From: Treponema sp.
GTDB taxonomy: Bacteria; Spirochaetota; Spirochaetia; Treponematales; Breznakiellaceae
Length of the DNA: 33,617 nucleotides
Assembly: GCA_031283575.1 (NCBI GenBank)
Contig: JAITBL010000159.1
Coordinates: 1 to 33,617, forward strand
Reading direction: 5' to 3'
Under the pieces are notes generated by a model. It was not told the origin of the DNA and made no database searches. It worked only from the letters and a program-made list of their open reading frames with translations. How positions within the stretch are numbered: position 1 is the stretch's first letter; each line of letters begins with the position of its first letter. Made by a program: the position numbers and the translations under genes. Positions 15,286-22,794 of the stretch are shown in pieces.

Positions 15286-15714
15286 CTACACTCCGATCGG
15301 CGTCGGGTTCTGGGCCTCGTGGGGGTGTTTGGCCCCCGCGTAAACCTTGACATTTTTGGCAAGCTTGCGCCCCAGCGGTCCCTTGGGAAGCATGCCCTTG
15401 ACGGCAAGCTCCATGGGGGCGGCGGGGTGACGGGCGGCAAGGCGCTCGTAGTTTTCCTCTTTGAGCCCGCCCACATAACCGGTATGATGGCGGTAGAGTT
15501 TTTGAACCGGTTTACGCCCCGTCAGGGCGGCCTTGCCGGCGTTAACGATCACCACAAAATCACCCATTTCCTGATGGGGAGCGAAAATCGGCTTTTCCTT
15601 GCCCCGCACGATGGAAGCGGCTTTGGCGGCAACCCGCCCCAGGGCCTTATCCTGGGCGTCAATGACAAACCACTTCCGCTCAAGCTTCGCCGGCTTTACA
15701 AATATAGTCTCCAT
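15286..15714 (-). CDS. rplM: 50S ribosomal protein uL13
   Basis: A 142-residue uL13, an early-assembly protein of the large ribosomal subunit. The N-terminus ERKWFVIDAQDKALGRVA, the centre FVVIVNAGKAALTGRK with YRHHTGYVGG, and the MLPKGPLGR motif are all family signatures. The frame is open further upstream, but the ATG at 15714 gives the normal N-terminus (METIFVKPAKLERKW) and has AGAAGG before it. It is the first gene of the rplM-rpsI operon and has a near-consensus promoter and a hairpin leader. In other bacteria uL13 represses its own operon by binding the leader; this is a possibility here, not shown. Confidence 0.97.
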   Translation of the reverse strand: METIFVKPAKLERKWFVIDAQDKALGRVAAKAASIVRGKEKPIFAPHQEMGDFVVIVNAGKAALTGRKPVQKLYRHHTGYVGGLKEENYERLAARHPAAPMELAVKGMLPKGPLGRKLAKNVKVYAGAKHPHEAQNPTPIGV

Positions 15715-15746
15715 TTCCAAACCTTCTCTATAAAAGTCAGTTCCGG

Positions 15747-15776
15747 GGCGCTTCCGAAACAGTATTTGGAAGCGCC
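15747..15776 (-). promoter_or_regulatory. Hairpin in the rplM leader (possible uL13 autoregulatory site)
   Basis: A perfect 9-bp inverted repeat, GGCGCTTCC/GGAAGCGCC with a 12-nt loop, lies about 33-62 nt before the rplM start in the transcribed leader. No T-run follows it, so it is unlikely to terminate transcription. Leaders that bind ribosomal protein uL13 are known in other bacteria. Confidence 0.4.
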
Positions 15777-15843
15777 TCATAAGCCATACTGAACATTCAT
15801 CTTCAAAACTGCCGTTTCGAGGGTTTTTAGTTAGTATCGTAAA

Positions 15844-15872
15844 AGTATGCCACAAAGGGCAATTTCTGTCAA
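15844..15872 (-). promoter_or_regulatory. Strong sigma70 promoter of rplM-rpsI
   Basis: On the minus strand a perfect TTGACA (15867-15872) and CATACT (15844-15849) are separated by 17 bp. The -35 box lies 16 bp past the stop codon of the small membrane protein gene. Transcription should begin near 15837, giving a leader of about 120 nt. Confidence 0.75.
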
Positions 15873-15888
15873 TATCGCGTATCGCGGC

Positions 15889-16188
15889 CTAATGCCGTCT
15901 AAACTTTCGGACCACCATAACCACAAAAGCGGCGATAAAGAAGCCCGTTCTGAGGTTGGGAAGCAAAATGGCCGCCACGGGAATGGACCCGATGGAAAGC
16001 TGGGCGCCGGTAATGCCGAACAGTTCCAATATCGAGTACACGGTCTCCACATAGGCGGCAATGGTCCCTATCACCATAAGCATCCATGCCACATCTCGGG
16101 TCCTGGACCAGAGCATGATGGCAAAAAAGGCCGCCAGCGCCCCGGTACTCAAGCGGCTGACAATAAAAAGGACTTCGCCCGCATCCAT
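15889..16188 (-). CDS. Small hypothetical membrane protein
   Basis: A 99-residue protein with three predicted membrane helices (about residues 8-27, 33-55 and 65-90 of the form used here) and a basic tail (RKFRRH). No family is recognised. A TTG at 16212 would add eight residues, but the ATG at 16188 is preferred: a TTGAAA/CATACT promoter ends six bases before it, so the mRNA would be leaderless and the TTG would not be transcribed. There is no ribosome site before either start. It is divergent from the VOC gene and precedes the rplM promoter without an obvious terminator. Confidence 0.65.
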   Translation of the reverse strand: MDAGEVLFIVSRLSTGALAAFFAIMLWSRTRDVAWMLMVIGTIAAYVETVYSILELFGITGAQLSIGSIPVAAILLPNLRTGFFIAAFVVMVVRKFRRH

Positions 16189-16194
16189 ACCGTC

Positions 16195-16223
16195 AGTATG
16201 CCGTTTTGCCAAAACTTTTTCAA
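16195..16223 (-). promoter_or_regulatory. Putative leaderless promoter of the small membrane protein gene
   Basis: On the minus strand TTGAAA (16218-16223) and CATACT (16195-16200) are separated by 17 bp, and six bases (16189-16194) lead to the ATG at 16188. Confidence 0.5.
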
Positions 16224-16319
16224 GCGCCCGAGCCGGCGAGCGCGCCCTGCCGTCTCATATGGCACGGTGGCGCCGGCGGCGTATTCGTGCTACCCTCAGA
16301 ATACACGGGGAGTTTTGTT

Positions 16320-16829
16320 ATGCCTGAAGGATCATTTTTGGACCGTTCAATCGGCCAGATCGGCTATGTGGTTGAAAATGTTGAAGAAACGGTGAAGTGT
16401 TACTACGAGTTATTTGGCATCGGCAACTGGCATTTCTATACCTACCAACGGCCCCTCCTGAAATTTCAGAACTACCGCGGAAAGCCGATTGATTTTAGCG
16501 CCCGCATCGCCCTTGGTTATTTGGGCGAAAGCCGCGTTGAATTTATTCAAAATCTGGAAGGCCGTACTATCTATACTGATTTTATTGCCGCCCACGGTTA
16601 CGGCGTCCAGCATTTGGGAATCTATGTCCCCAGCATGAAAGAAGCGCTGGCGGAGGCGGCCGAAGCGGGTTTTTCCGTCGTGATGGAAGGCGGCGGCTTT
16701 GGTCTTGACGGCGACGGCCATTTTGCCTATCTCGATACAGAAGAACGCTTTGGGATATGCTATGAACTTATTGAACGGCCCAAACGGCGGCATGAGCCCG
16801 AACAGATATTCCCGTCACCGCTTTCTTGA
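16320..16829 (+). CDS. VOC-superfamily protein (glyoxalase/methylmalonyl-CoA epimerase-like)
   Basis: A 169-residue protein with two vicinal-oxygen-chelate modules: QIGYVVENVEETVKCYYELFG at the N-terminus and QHLGIYVPSMKEALAEA in the second half. The end FGICYELIE supplies the last typical metal ligand (Glu). A His of the second module is present, while the first-module ligand position is Gln, as in several VOC enzymes. Length and the ELFGIGNW spacing resemble methylmalonyl-CoA epimerases, but no methylmalonyl-CoA genes are nearby, so the reaction is uncertain. The ATG at 16320 has GGGGAG seven bases before it. It is one of only three genes on the plus strand and faces pcrA tail to tail, with no terminator visible in the 33-bp gap. 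Confidence 0.8.
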   Translation: MPEGSFLDRSIGQIGYVVENVEETVKCYYELFGIGNWHFYTYQRPLLKFQNYRGKPIDFSARIALGYLGESRVEFIQNLEGRTIYTDFIAAHGYGVQHLGIYVPSMKEALAEAAEAGFSVVMEGGGFGLDGDGHFAYLDTEERFGICYELIERPKRRHEPEQIFPSPLS

Positions 16830-16862
16830 CCGGCATTAGTTGATCCAACGGCTTATCAGGAG

Positions 16863-19235
16863 TCATTCCCCGATTTTGGTAAAGCTCCCGCTCTGGTACA
16901 GGCTGAGAAAGCGCTTTTCGTGTCCGTTGTCAAAACGCACTTTGATGACGGGCCCTTCATCGCCCTCGACAATGTCGATCACCCCGCCGTAACCGTGATC
17001 ATCATGAAAGAGCCGGTCCCCTTTGGTCCAGCGCCCGTCAGAACTTGTTTGTTTCGGGGCCCGCGGTCCCGCCCCCTGAATCGGCTTACCAAAGGGAATA
17101 ACATTCCCTTTGACGGCAAAACGCTTTTGCGGCCGCTCCAAATTAAACGGGATGATTTTATCCGCCTGTGCAAAACCCGCCGGAGCGTCGCCGATGATCC
17201 GCAAAACGGATTTATCCGCTTCGCGCAAAAAAAGCGACGGCTCCGTAAAATCAAGACGGCCATGGAGGCGGCGCGTCGCGCAGCTGGTAAGGTAGAGTTC
17301 GTCCATGGCCCTGGTGGCGCCCACATAAAAGAGGCGGCGCTCCTCTTCCAGATCATCGCCTTCCTTGTCACTGCGCGGAAAAATCCCCTGTTCCAGGCCG
17401 GTAAGAATCACCCGCCTAAACTCAAGGCCTTTGGTATTGTGAACGGTGATCAGCGTAACGGTGTCGGGGTTTTCTTCCTGGGATGCCTCAAGAGAGCGAT
17501 CCAGTTCTATGTGCTCCAAAAATTCAAGAAGACCCTCGCCGCTTGCCCGATACATGCTTGCCGCGTTGACCAATTCCTGCAGATTGCCCAGACGCTGGTT
17601 GCCGTTAATTTCGTCGCGGCCGCCGTGATAGCCGGCCAATCCCGATTCGGTTACGAGGATAGCCGCGGCAATGGCGAGTCCCTGACTCGCCTGTATGCCG
17701 TGAAGCGCGTCAACAAACGCGGCCGCCCGCGGATTCTCCAGAGCCGCCGCGGCTTTGCCAAGCGCGCCGGTAAAAGCGCGGAGTCCCGCGGCGGCCTTGG
17801 CGGAAAGATCCATGCCCTCGGCCGCGGCCGCGATTCCCCCAAACGGCGCCCCTTCGGTAAAAAGTTCCCCGTCCGCGAAAAGATTCCGCCCTTCGCTTTC
17901 GGCTGCGGAACGGCCCGCGCGCCCAACAGCCGAATCGTAAAAGGCGTCGAGTATTTTTTGTACCGTCAAAGGGCCGATGCCGCGGGCCGGTTTGTTGATC
18001 ACGCGGCGGAACGCCACTTCGTCGCGGGGATTCGCAAGAAGGGCGAGCATGGCAAGGGCGTCTTTAACTTCCTCGCGTTCGTAAAATTTGAGCGAGCCGA
18101 CGACGCGGTAGGGAATGCGGCGGCGCAGGAATTCCGTTTCAAAGGTAAGGGATTGGGCATTGGTACGGTAAAGTATGGCCCAGTCGGCATATGAGGCGCC
18201 CTTCACTTTTGCCTTTGGGTTTTTACGCGATTTGGTAATGAGTTCCGCGCAGAATGAAGCTTCCTCATCCTGATCCGGAAGAAAGATCAGCGCCGGCAGC
18301 CTGCCTTCTCCACGTTCGGCGCGCAGGGTTTTTCCCAGCCGGCCCTTGTTGTGATTCACCACCGAGGAAGCGACGTGTAAAATCGGGGCAAAGGAACGGT
18401 AATTCCGTTCCAGGCGGATTATGTCCGTCCCCGCAAAGTTGTCGGGAAACTCGAGGATGTTTTTTACTTCGGCGCCGCGAAAGCGGTAAATGGACTGATC
18501 GTCGTCGCCGACCACGCAGAGGTAGGTGTCGTTTCCGCAGAGTTCGCACAGGAATTTAAACTGCGCCACGTTGGAGTCCTGGTACTCGTCCACCATGATG
18601 ACGCGGTAACGGCGGCGTATCTTTTCCGCCAGGCCGCTGTTGTTCCGCAGCAGTTCCACCGGTTTTTTAATCAGGTCGCCAAAATCAACATTGCCGATGG
18701 CTTTAAGCTTTGCCTCATAGTCGGCATAAATACGGCGGAACTCGGGATGGTAATCAATACGTTCCAGTTCCGTATCATCGGGCGACAAAAAATAATCCTT
18801 GGCGCGGGCAATGGAAGAAGCAAAGCGGCGCAGTTCCGGCCTTGACTTGCCGCCGGCTACCGTTCCCAAAAGTGAAAGCACGTCGTCGTCGTCATAAATG
18901 ACAAAACCGCTTGAAAGGCCGATGAGCGGCGCGTTACGGCGGAGGAGCCAGGCCCCGAATGAGTGAAAGGTGCGGAGCATCGCGTCTCCCGCGCGGCTCT
19001 CGATAAGCCGGGCCCGTTCGGCCATTTCCCGCGCGGCCTTGTTGGTAAAGGTAACGGCAAGTATCGACCAGGGCTCGTATCCCTTCTCGCGGATAAGGTA
19101 GGCGATCTTGGTGGTGATAACCCTTGTCTTGCCGGAACCCGCTCCGGCCAAAATAAGAAGGGGATTTTTTTCGTGGAGCACCGCCTGCCGCTGCTCATCG
19201 TTCAGGGCCGCAAGATAATCGGGATACCCGTTCAC
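16863..19235 (-). CDS. pcrA: ATP-dependent DNA helicase, UvrD/PcrA family
   Basis: A 790-residue superfamily-1 3'-5' helicase for repair and replication. Motif Q/I is LNDEQRQAVL then AGAGSGKT (about 30-37), motif Ia VTFTNKAAREM, motif II VDEYQDSN, motif III GDDDQSIYRFRGA, motif IV LERNYRS, motif V VTLITVHNTKGLEF and motif VI YVGATRAMDELYL. The C-terminus (GYGGVIDIVEGDEGPVIKVRF) is the Tudor-like domain of PcrA/UvrD that contacts RNA polymerase. An Ala/Gly-rich insert of about 40 residues lies after the RGIGPLTVQKI element, making the protein longer than the usual 720-750. The start is a GTG overlapping the rimO TGA (GTGA). Last gene of the operon with the LolA-like, RodZ-like and RimO genes. 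Confidence 0.94.
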   Translation of the reverse strand: MNGYPDYLAALNDEQRQAVLHEKNPLLILAGAGSGKTRVITTKIAYLIREKGYEPWSILAVTFTNKAAREMAERARLIESRAGDAMLRTFHSFGAWLLRRNAPLIGLSSGFVIYDDDDVLSLLGTVAGGKSRPELRRFASSIARAKDYFLSPDDTELERIDYHPEFRRIYADYEAKLKAIGNVDFGDLIKKPVELLRNNSGLAEKIRRRYRVIMVDEYQDSNVAQFKFLCELCGNDTYLCVVGDDDQSIYRFRGAEVKNILEFPDNFAGTDIIRLERNYRSFAPILHVASSVVNHNKGRLGKTLRAERGEGRLPALIFLPDQDEEASFCAELITKSRKNPKAKVKGASYADWAILYRTNAQSLTFETEFLRRRIPYRVVGSLKFYEREEVKDALAMLALLANPRDEVAFRRVINKPARGIGPLTVQKILDAFYDSAVGRAGRSAAESEGRNLFADGELFTEGAPFGGIAAAAEGMDLSAKAAAGLRAFTGALGKAAAALENPRAAAFVDALHGIQASQGLAIAAAILVTESGLAGYHGGRDEINGNQRLGNLQELVNAASMYRASGEGLLEFLEHIELDRSLEASQEENPDTVTLITVHNTKGLEFRRVILTGLEQGIFPRSDKEGDDLEEERRLFYVGATRAMDELYLTSCATRRLHGRLDFTEPSLFLREADKSVLRIIGDAPAGFAQADKIIPFNLERPQKRFAVKGNVIPFGKPIQGAGPRAPKQTSSDGRWTKGDRLFHDDHGYGGVIDIVEGDEGPVIKVRFDNGHEKRFLSLYQSGSFTKIGE

Positions 19236-20563
19236 AGCGTTACCCGCAGATCAATGCCCGCCCTGCCGGTAACGGTACAGGGGTAAAGCCCGCCCGGAAC
19301 AATGCCGCGCGGCAAAGCGCTTTCGATGACGGCGGCGCCGTCTACTTCGGGCGCATGACAGTAGAGGCGTCCAAGGTAAATGTCCGCGGAGTGTTCCGCG
19401 TACCCCGCTCCGATTTTTTCTTCAACCAATACTTCGAGACCGCGGCCCATAAAACGTTCGCTTTGTTTTTCGCTGACGGGCCCCTGCGCTTCCTCGACGC
19501 GCGCCTTGCGTTCGGCGGCGATTTTTTTGTTCACCCTGCCCTTCATGCCGCAGGCCGCGGTTCCCTCTTCACGGGAATAGGCAAAAACGCCCAGCCAGTC
19601 AAAACGGGCTTTTTGTTGAAAGTCAAGCAAGTGTTCAAAGTCCGCGCCGGTTTCGCCGGGAAAACCCACAAGAAAGGTGGAACGGATCACCGCGGAAGGA
19701 AGGCGTTTTCGTATCGTGTCGAGCAGGGCCAGATATGTTTCGGCGTTTCCGCTTCGTCCCATGGCCGCAAGAACAGAAGGAGCGGCGTGCTGAAAGGGTA
19801 TATCGAAGTAAGGAAGAAAGCGTTCGTCCTTCTCCATAAGATCCAGTATGTCCGGCGGAAAATGATCGGGGTGCAGATAGAGGAGGCGCGCCCAAAAATG
19901 TCCGCGCAGGCCGGCGATTTTATCAAGCAGCAGACGCAGCGGCGACGGCGATTCGTCCGGCGCGGCCGCGGCAAAATCTTTTCCGTACGAAGCAAGATCC
20001 TGTCCGATAAAACAAAATTCTTTTACCCCGCGCCCAAACAGCGCCGCGCATTCTTCTGCAATGTCATCCATACGCCGCGAACGCAGGCGGCCGCGTATCA
20101 GGGGAATCGCGCAAAAGCTGCAGTTATTATCACAGCCTTCGGAAATTTTTATGTACGCCGAACCGGGGAAACCGGTGAGGGGACGTTCACCCCAGGCGGC
20201 GGGCGGGGAAACGGCGGGACCGCCGGTTAATTCGGCCGCCGCCGGTACGACGCGATCCCATTCACCCGAACCCAAAAGGCCGTCGGCTTCGGACAGGGAT
20301 TCGGCAAGCTCACGTTGGTAACGTTCGGCGAGGCATCCCGCAAGAAGAATTTTTTTTTCGCGGTAACGGCGTTTCCAGGCAATAACGGCGTTGATCGATT
20401 CCTGCTTTGCCGATTGTATAAAAGCGCAGGAATTTACAATGATCAGATCCGCTTCGCCGGCGTCGTCACAGGCGGACCAGCCCGCCTTGTCAAGGAGGGC
20501 CATCATGTTTTCGCCGTCTACCTGATTTTTCGCACAGCCAAAGGGATCAAGAAAATAACGCAT
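19232..20563 (-). CDS. rimO: Ribosomal protein uS12 methylthiotransferase
   Basis: RimO uses radical SAM chemistry to add a methylthio group to an Asp of ribosomal protein uS12. The 443 residues hold the three domains of the family. The N-terminal UPF0004 domain has Cys10 (GCAKNQVDGE, the RimO form rather than the MiaB form), Cys46 (NSCAF) and Cys77 (AGCLAE). The radical SAM domain has Cys144, Cys148 and Cys151 (GCDNNCSFC) followed by IPLIRGRLRSR. A C-terminal TRAM domain binds the substrate. All six cluster cysteines are present. The ATG directly abuts the stop codon of the RodZ-like gene, and the stop overlaps the pcrA start, so all are co-translated. Confidence 0.95.
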   Translation of the reverse strand: MRYFLDPFGCAKNQVDGENMMALLDKAGWSACDDAGEADLIIVNSCAFIQSAKQESINAVIAWKRRYREKKILLAGCLAERYQRELAESLSEADGLLGSGEWDRVVPAAAELTGGPAVSPPAAWGERPLTGFPGSAYIKISEGCDNNCSFCAIPLIRGRLRSRRMDDIAEECAALFGRGVKEFCFIGQDLASYGKDFAAAAPDESPSPLRLLLDKIAGLRGHFWARLLYLHPDHFPPDILDLMEKDERFLPYFDIPFQHAAPSVLAAMGRSGNAETYLALLDTIRKRLPSAVIRSTFLVGFPGETGADFEHLLDFQQKARFDWLGVFAYSREEGTAACGMKGRVNKKIAAERKARVEEAQGPVSEKQSERFMGRGLEVLVEEKIGAGYAEHSADIYLGRLYCHAPEVDGAAVIESALPRGIVPGGLYPCTVTGRAGIDLRVTL

Positions 20564-21622
20564 CTACTCAAGGCGGTATTGGTTGAGCCGGAATCTGCCG
20601 TCGTTGTCCCGTATCCAGCGGAGGTCGATCACGACCACTTCGCCCGGGGCGCCCAGTTCCAGGGGAATCGAGCGGCCCGCGCCTATCAGCTGTATCTTGA
20701 CCGCGGCGGCGTTGGAAATCCAGAGCCTCATGCCGTTTTGGGCCTGCACGTTCAGTTCATCACTGCGCACAAAATAACGCTCATTCCGTTCGCGGCGGTC
20801 GATTTCCCAGCGGAACATACAGTAGCCCTGAAACTGCGCCTGCAGGGTAAAGGGATACGCGTTGGTGGAATTAAAGATCGCCAGACCCACCGACATTGTT
20901 TCGCCGGGAGCCGCGGCAAGGCCGGGATCAGCGGCGGTTATGGCGGCGTCAAACCGTATCAGGGCGCCGGCCTGGGGAGATCCCTGTTCCCAGTCGGAAA
21001 GGGTTACCCGCACGTCGGCAATGCCGTCTCCGTTCAAATCAACGTTGGCGCTTTCGGAAAGGCTCAAAACGGCTTTCCCCCCGGGGATGGTCAGGGTAAG
21101 GGGATCGTCCATTGCCTGAAGCTCGACCTTGTACTGTTCATTTCCAAGGGGAATAATAACGGTATCGCCGCGGTAAAAACGCCGCTCCAGCGAAGCGCCT
21201 TCAAGCTGGTACTCCATGGGAAGCTGGGGAATATCCGTGTCGGATGAGGGGGCGGGAGGCCGGATAAACATAAAGTACGCGATCAGCGCGGCAATAAGCA
21301 GCGCCGGCAGCCCCGCTATAAGGACAACGAGCGCTTTGGGAAAAGCCGGAGACGGTTTAAGGAGCTGTTCTACCGGAGTGGGCTGTTCCTGGATTTTGAT
21401 TGCTTTGTACAGGGAAAGGAGTTCTTCCGGATCAATTCCCAGATATTCACCGTAGTTCCGCAAAAAGCCAAGGAGATAGGGCTCGCCGGGAAACCTGGCA
21501 AAATCCTCCCCCTCCAGGGCTTCCAGATAACGGCGGGCAATGTTGGTCTCGCGGCCCACATGCTCGTAGCTGTAACCCTTTGCCTCCCGGGCGGATTTTA
21601 ATTTGTCGCCGAGGGATTCCAT
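20564..21622 (-). CDS. RodZ-like helix-turn-helix membrane protein
   Basis: A 352-residue bitopic protein. Residues 1-75 are a Cro/CI-type helix-turn-helix of the HTH_25 kind (GDKLKSAREAKGYSYEHV, then RYLEALEGEDFARFPG and LRNYGEYLGIDPEELL), exactly as in RodZ. One membrane helix spans about 97-120, followed by a proline-rich stretch and a beta-rich periplasmic region. RodZ links MreB to the cell envelope and controls cell shape, a plausible role in a helical spirochaete. The C-terminal domain does not obviously match the E. coli one, so I use RodZ-like and no symbol. It lies five bases after the LolA-like gene and abuts rimO. The ribosome site (AAGGA) is too close to the ATG to be strong, suggesting translational coupling. 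Confidence 0.82.
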   Translation of the reverse strand: MESLGDKLKSAREAKGYSYEHVGRETNIARRYLEALEGEDFARFPGEPYLLGFLRNYGEYLGIDPEELLSLYKAIKIQEQPTPVEQLLKPSPAFPKALVVLIAGLPALLIAALIAYFMFIRPPAPSSDTDIPQLPMEYQLEGASLERRFYRGDTVIIPLGNEQYKVELQAMDDPLTLTIPGGKAVLSLSESANVDLNGDGIADVRVTLSDWEQGSPQAGALIRFDAAITAADPGLAAAPGETMSVGLAIFNSTNAYPFTLQAQFQGYCMFRWEIDRRERNERYFVRSDELNVQAQNGMRLWISNAAAVKIQLIGAGRSIPLELGAPGEVVVIDLRWIRDNDGRFRLNQYRLE

Positions 21623-21627
21623 ATCCT

Positions 21628-22296
21628 TTAGTCGTTACCCTTAAGCAGAAAATTATTGTACATGTTGGTGGCGGGAGGCGCTTCGAACTGGAGGAAGCGT
21701 TCGGGAATTCCCGTGTTCAGGCTGACGCCGGAAAAGTCAAAACGTACCGCCGCGTCGGTAACGGTGGTTCCCGCCATGCGTCTGATAAGCTTCGTCTCGG
21801 GGTCTATGTCGATGATAATTTCCTTAAAACCCTCCGAGGGGGAACGCCTGACCAGCCTGAGCTTGATCACCATTTCGCCTGAACCGCTTTCGATGGGCAC
21901 CGGATTGGGTCCCACGACAAAAGCGGGGATATAGTTGCGTATCAGGACGCTAAGCCCTTTGGCCGTGACGATATTGGCCCCGCTTGAGGGGCTTACCGTC
22001 TGGTTAAGGATGGCCCGCTCGCCGGGGAGATAAATCATAAGGCTTTCACCATTGTAGAGGACCACCTGCTCGGCGGGGGAGCTAAAATCAATGCGGAGGA
22101 AGTTGGGCATCATCGCGTACACCGTGCCGTACATCTGTGTACCGCCGCTCAGAATGGCGACGCGGGCAATATAGGTACGGATGCTGCTGTACCTGTCGGA
22201 AACCATCTTCAGATAGTCGCCGGCGGTAAGAATCTCCTGTGCCCGAAGGGTAAACGTCGAAGCGAATAAAAGCGCCAAAACCAAAAATTTCTTCAT
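21628..22296 (-). CDS. LolA-like outer-membrane lipoprotein carrier
   Basis: A 222-residue periplasmic protein with an N-terminal signal peptide (Lys-Lys then a hydrophobic run, cleavage probably near LRAQ at 18-20). The mature chain has the LolA/LolB pattern: a helix (TAGDYLKMVSDRYSSIRTY), the beta strands around GTVYAMMPNFLRIDFSSPAEQVVLYNGE and the IIIDIDPETKLIRRM strand turn. LolA ferries lipoproteins from the inner to the outer membrane, so this supports a double-membrane cell rich in lipoproteins. It is the first gene of the operon with rodZ-like, rimO and pcrA. The ATG has no ribosome site, and a good promoter ends eight bases before it, so the transcript may be leaderless. Confidence 0.82.
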   Translation of the reverse strand: MKKFLVLALLFASTFTLRAQEILTAGDYLKMVSDRYSSIRTYIARVAILSGGTQMYGTVYAMMPNFLRIDFSSPAEQVVLYNGESLMIYLPGERAILNQTVSPSSGANIVTAKGLSVLIRNYIPAFVVGPNPVPIESGSGEMVIKLRLVRRSPSEGFKEIIIDIDPETKLIRRMAGTTVTDAAVRFDFSGVSLNTGIPERFLQFEAPPATNMYNNFLLKGND

Positions 22297-22304
22297 GATG
22301 ACCG

Positions 22305-22334
22305 ATCATACCCCAAAAGCGGTTCTGATGACAA
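22305..22334 (-). promoter_or_regulatory. Putative promoter of the LolA-like operon, near-leaderless
   Basis: On the minus strand TTGTCA (22329-22334) and TATGAT (22305-22310), each five of six to consensus, are separated by 18 bp. Eight bases (22297-22304) lead to the ATG at 22296. Confidence 0.55.
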
Positions 22335-22356
22335 GAGGCCGGAACTTATGGTTGTT

Positions 22357-22794
22357 TTACGGCGCGGCCGCCTCGAGCGCCGTTTCATCGGGCGCTTCCG
22401 CTTCAACAGTACGGCTTTCGTACGTGGTACGGAAAACCTCCACAAAATTTTCATCGCCGTTCAGCATGCGGGGCGCGGAAAGGAGGTACATATCATCCTT
22501 GAGGGGAAGAGTGAAGGCGCCCTCGAAGGGCTGCCTGCCGTCCGAAAATTCCACCCGCACCCTGTGTTTTGTGCCGGTCACGGTAAGACGGTCGCGATCG
22601 CCCCTGAGAAGTTCCATGGCCGGCTTGTTGTCAACAATGACCCGGATGCGGTCGGGCGCCGGATCGCCGTTTTCGGGACTGCGGTTATCGATGAGGAGAA
22701 AATGGCCGCGGCTGCTTATAAAGAGGGCGCAGCCCAAAATGATCCAGGCGGCGGCGATGGCGCCCCGCAGCGCCCATGTTTTTGCCGGCGTCAT
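22357..22794 (-). CDS. Membrane-anchored hypothetical protein
   Basis: A 145-residue protein with one N-terminal membrane helix (about residues 9-27) and a mainly beta-strand domain on the outer side (RIRVIVDNKPAMELLRGD, RHRVRVEFSDGRQPF-like strands). No family is firmly recognised; similar small anchored proteins occur in treponemes. Its ATG overlaps the TGA of the serine protease gene by 4 bp, so it is co-translated with the protease and may assist or anchor it. The tail is acidic and Ala-rich. No terminator is clear in the 60 bp before the LolA promoter. Confidence 0.7.
   Translation of the reverse strand: MTPAKTWALRGAIAAAWIILGCALFISSRGHFLLIDNRSPENGDPAPDRIRVIVDNKPAMELLRGDRDRLTVTGTKHRVRVEFSDGRQPFEGAFTLPLKDDMYLLSAPRMLNGDENFVEVFRTTYESRTVEAEAPDETALEAAAP

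Noticed and set aside
16920-18194. Long open frame on the plus strand opposite pcrA
   Set aside because: It is a shadow of the GC-rich helicase gene; its translation is basic low-complexity sequence and the opposite strand carries all helicase motifs.
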